From contig JAFPZD010000261.1 in NCBI GenBank assembly GCA_017417465.1, positions 1-53,356 of the forward strand: DNA of 53,356 nucleotides, given 5' to 3'. Positions 51,679-53,356 of the stretch are shown here, one piece after another. The stretch comes from Prevotella sp. (GTDB taxonomy: Bacteria > Bacteroidota > Bacteroidia > Bacteroidales > Bacteroidaceae). Position 1 is the stretch's first letter. The number at the start of each line of letters is the position of its first letter. The position numbers and the translations under genes were made by a program. The notes beneath the pieces were generated by a model. That model did no database searches and had not been told where the DNA came from. It saw only the letters and a program-made list of their open reading frames with translations.

Positions 51679-52899
51679 TTAAAACATGGTTACGACGCGG
51701 CGGATGCCGGCCACAAGCAGGTCGACCTCCTCGCGGGTATTATACATGGCGAACGATGCACGCACGGTGCCAGTGACACCCAAGCGCGCCATGAGCGGCT
51801 GGGCGCAGTGGTGGCCGGTGCGCACGGCGATGCCAAGACGGTCGAGCAGCGTACCCATGTCGAGGTGATGAATATCGCCTACCAGAAAGCTTACCACGCC
51901 GGCCTTGTGCCCGGCCTCGCCGTAAATCCTCAGCCCTTCCACCTCGCGCAGCCTTTCTGTGCAGTAGTCTGTCAGGTCTTTCTCGTGTGCCGCGACATTG
52001 TCGAGACCCACCCGCTCCAAGTAGTCGATAGCAGTGGCCAACCCATGTGTCGCCACATAGTCGGGCGTGCCTGCCTCGAACTTGAAAGGCAGACGCTCGA
52101 ACGTCGTACGCTCCCAGCTGACCTTGTCGATCATCTCCCCGCCTCCCTGATAGGGCGGCAACCGGTCGAGCCATGCCTCCTTGCCATAGAGCACGCCAAT
52201 GCCCGTCGGCCCATACATCTTATGCCCGCTGAAGGCCAGGAAGTCGCAGTCCATGGCCTGCACGTCGAGGCGCAGGTGGGGCGCACTCTGCGCTGCATCG
52301 ACGAGCACGGGCACGCCATGCTCGTGAGCCACGCGGATGATGTCCTTCACGGGGTTCACGGTGCCGAGCACATTGCTCACATGGGTCACGCAGAGCAGGC
52401 GCGTACGGTCGCCCAACATCCGCTCGACCTCGTCCAGCGGGCACAGCTCGCCACGGTCGGTAATGGGCAGATGGCGCACGATGATGCCCCGCTGCTGTGC
52501 CTGCAGCTGCCACGGCACAATGTTCGAGTGGTGCTCCATGTCGGTCACGACCACCTCGTCGCCCTCGCGCATCTGCGAGGCACAGAAGGTGCTGGCCACC
52601 AGGTTGATGGCCTCCGTGGTGCCACGGGTGAACACCACCTCCTCCGTCTTACGCGCATTAATAAAGGTACGCACGCGCTCGCGAGCCGCCTCGTGCAGGT
52701 CGGTGGCCTGCTGGCTAAGAAAGTGCACGCCGCGGTGGACGTTAGCATTGACGTTCAAATACTCGTCGCGCATGGCATCGAGCACGCACAGCGGCTTCTG
52801 CGTCGTCGCTGCATTGTCTAAATAGACGAGGGGCCGCCCGTACACCTCCCGCGAAAGGATGGGGAAGTCGGCGCGAAGTGTTGTCAGGTCAATCATCAT
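51679..52899 (-). CDS. sufS: SufS-family cysteine desulfurase
   Basis: 406 residues from ATG 52899 (MMIDLTTLRADFPIL); an in-frame upstream start falls within the promoter. PLP enzyme releasing sulfur from cysteine for Fe-S cluster assembly. FLDNAATTQKP equivalent (YLDNAATTQKPL), VTDMEHHSNIVPWQ, PLP lysine in FSGHKMYGPTG, catalytic cysteine in RTGHHCAQPLM. sufBCD are not next to it, unusual for the Suf system but possible if they lie elsewhere. Confidence 0.96.
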   Translation of the reverse strand: MMIDLTTLRADFPILSREVYGRPLVYLDNAATTQKPLCVLDAMRDEYLNVNANVHRGVHFLSQQATDLHEAARERVRTFINARKTEEVVFTRGTTEAINLVASTFCASQMREGDEVVVTDMEHHSNIVPWQLQAQQRGIIVRHLPITDRGELCPLDEVERMLGDRTRLLCVTHVSNVLGTVNPVKDIIRVAHEHGVPVLVDAAQSAPHLRLDVQAMDCDFLAFSGHKMYGPTGIGVLYGKEAWLDRLPPYQGGGEMIDKVSWERTTFERLPFKFEAGTPDYVATHGLATAIDYLERVGLDNVAAHEKDLTDYCTERLREVEGLRIYGEAGHKAGVVSFLVGDIHHLDMGTLLDRLGIAVRTGHHCAQPLMARLGVTGTVRASFAMYNTREEVDLLVAGIRRVVTMF

Positions 52900-52923
52900 G
52901 ACTCGTTTTTCAGATTTTGCGTG

Positions 52924-52931
52924 CAAAGTTA
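52924..52931 (-). promoter_or_regulatory. sufS promoter -7 box
   Basis: Complement TAACTTTGCACGC, 25 bp before ATG 52899. No TTTG at the expected distance. Confidence 0.6.
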
Positions 52932-53271
52932 CAAAATAATGCTGAAACAGAAAAGCATTTTTGGATGATTAACGCAGTTCGCCCCATAAATAAAGGCAAT
53001 TCGAGGAAAATTGGGGAAAGTCCGCAAGGTGCCACTAAGCAAATCGAGGCGGATTGCGGAACGAATTAGGTTTCCAATTCGTAACCCCTGATAGCCTTAT
53101 GTCGGATAGTTAAACTTTCTTAACGACCTGCGCAAATCAAGGCATATCTCGGCTGTTCGAACCGTTTTCACACTTTGCGTTTTTCTTTCCTAAATCTGCC
53201 GCGATTTGCGTAGCAATTTATTCCCAGAAAGGTATTACTTTTGCAGCCCGAATTTTAAAAGGAATTAGAAG
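52932..53271. other. Non-coding boundary region before the integrase
   Basis: 340 bp without a gene. It holds inverted repeats TCCGCAA (53021-53027) / TTGCGGA (53054-53060) and, abutting the second arm, ACGAATT (53061-53067) / AATTCGT (53076-53082). A possible -7 box TACTTTTG (53236-53243) with GCAGCCCG follows. If a mobile element starts here, its left attachment site should be in this stretch; I cannot locate it without the other end. Confidence 0.5.
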
Positions 53272-53356
53272 ATGAGTAGAAGCACTTTTTCGGTATTGTT
53301 CTATGCGAACAAGAGTAAGGTAAAGAACGGCATCGTGCCAGTGATGGGCAGAATCA
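53272..53356 (+). CDS. Tyrosine-type integrase, N-terminus (partial)
   Basis: First 28 codons only; the gene runs off the right edge. MSRSTFSVLFYANKSKVKNG then IVPVMGRI matches the arm-binding N-terminus of Bacteroidetes tyrosine recombinases ('STFxVLFYxxKxxxKKNGxxPVMxRI'). These belong to integrative and conjugative or mobilisable elements and to phase-variation invertases. Start ATG 53272 with a -7 box 29 bp upstream. Which class it is cannot be told from 28 residues. Confidence 0.82.
   Translation, partial: MSRSTFSVLFYANKSKVKNGIVPVMGRI

Noticed and set aside
53061-53082. Assigning the ACGAATT/AATTCGT palindrome as the att core
   Set aside because: The other end of the element is not visible, so no direct repeat can be shown; reported only as a structure.

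Overview
The window looks like chromosomal DNA of a Bacteroidales bacterium, most likely Prevotellaceae (inference; no search was run). Direct support: the partial 16S rRNA 5' end at the left edge, many promoters of the Bacteroidetes type (TAnnTTTG near -7, usually running into GCA, sometimes with TTTG about 20 bp upstream), bifunctional Fkp for fucose salvage, the TPP-riboswitch/TonB receptor/PnuT thiamine module, glycine-lipid type acyltransferases, and Shine-Dalgarno-poor starts. The DNA is GC-rich (not counted) with AT-rich intergenic stretches.

Layout. 1-440: start of an rRNA operon (minus) with leader and promoter. 441-4199: GSCFA protein and Fkp (minus). 4373-7707: VWA lipoprotein (plus), a 22-bp repeat array and bidirectional terminator, then a secreted three-repeat protein (minus). 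7890-15837: plus-strand housekeeping genes pckA, ruvB (with a tiny overlapping upstream ORF), coaD, ybeY, prmC, recX, comF-like, pyrE, an SRPBCC-like protein and a lipoprotein. 15954-18407: pta-ackA acetate pathway (minus) with a three-copy dispersed repeat between the genes. 18609-22798: nrfH-nrfA-resB-ccsA (minus), respiratory nitrite ammonification plus the haem-attachment machinery its multihaem cytochromes need. 23260-39786: the complete dcw cluster (minus), mraZ-rsmH-ftsL-ftsI-murE-mraY-murD-ftsW-murG-murC-ftsQ-ftsA-ftsZ, with a three-box MraZ operator in front of mraZ. 40030-41893: an acyltransferase pair resembling GlsA/GlsB (plus). 42052-45331: TPP-controlled thiamine uptake (minus), whose PnuT carries an in-frame collagen-like minisatellite. 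45492-49211: a secreted protein and a membrane-anchored TPR/HTH regulator (minus). 49358-52931: dgt (plus), then sufS and an rRNA/tRNA methyltransferase (minus). 53272-end: first 28 codons of a tyrosine-type integrase, so a mobile element probably begins at the right edge.

The most unusual content lies between and inside the ordinary genes. At least ten junctions carry short-word repeat blocks (different words at different junctions), many inside the dcw cluster. Three 22-bp-period arrays with a CGAG anchor lie 3' of genes. GC-rich palindromic elements and AT-rich repeat words also sit in frame inside fkp, prmC, murC, probably coaD, and, as a 9-bp minisatellite, pnuT. Together they suggest that repeat-generating or repeat-moving processes act at gene junctions and in tolerant protein loops; function is unknown.
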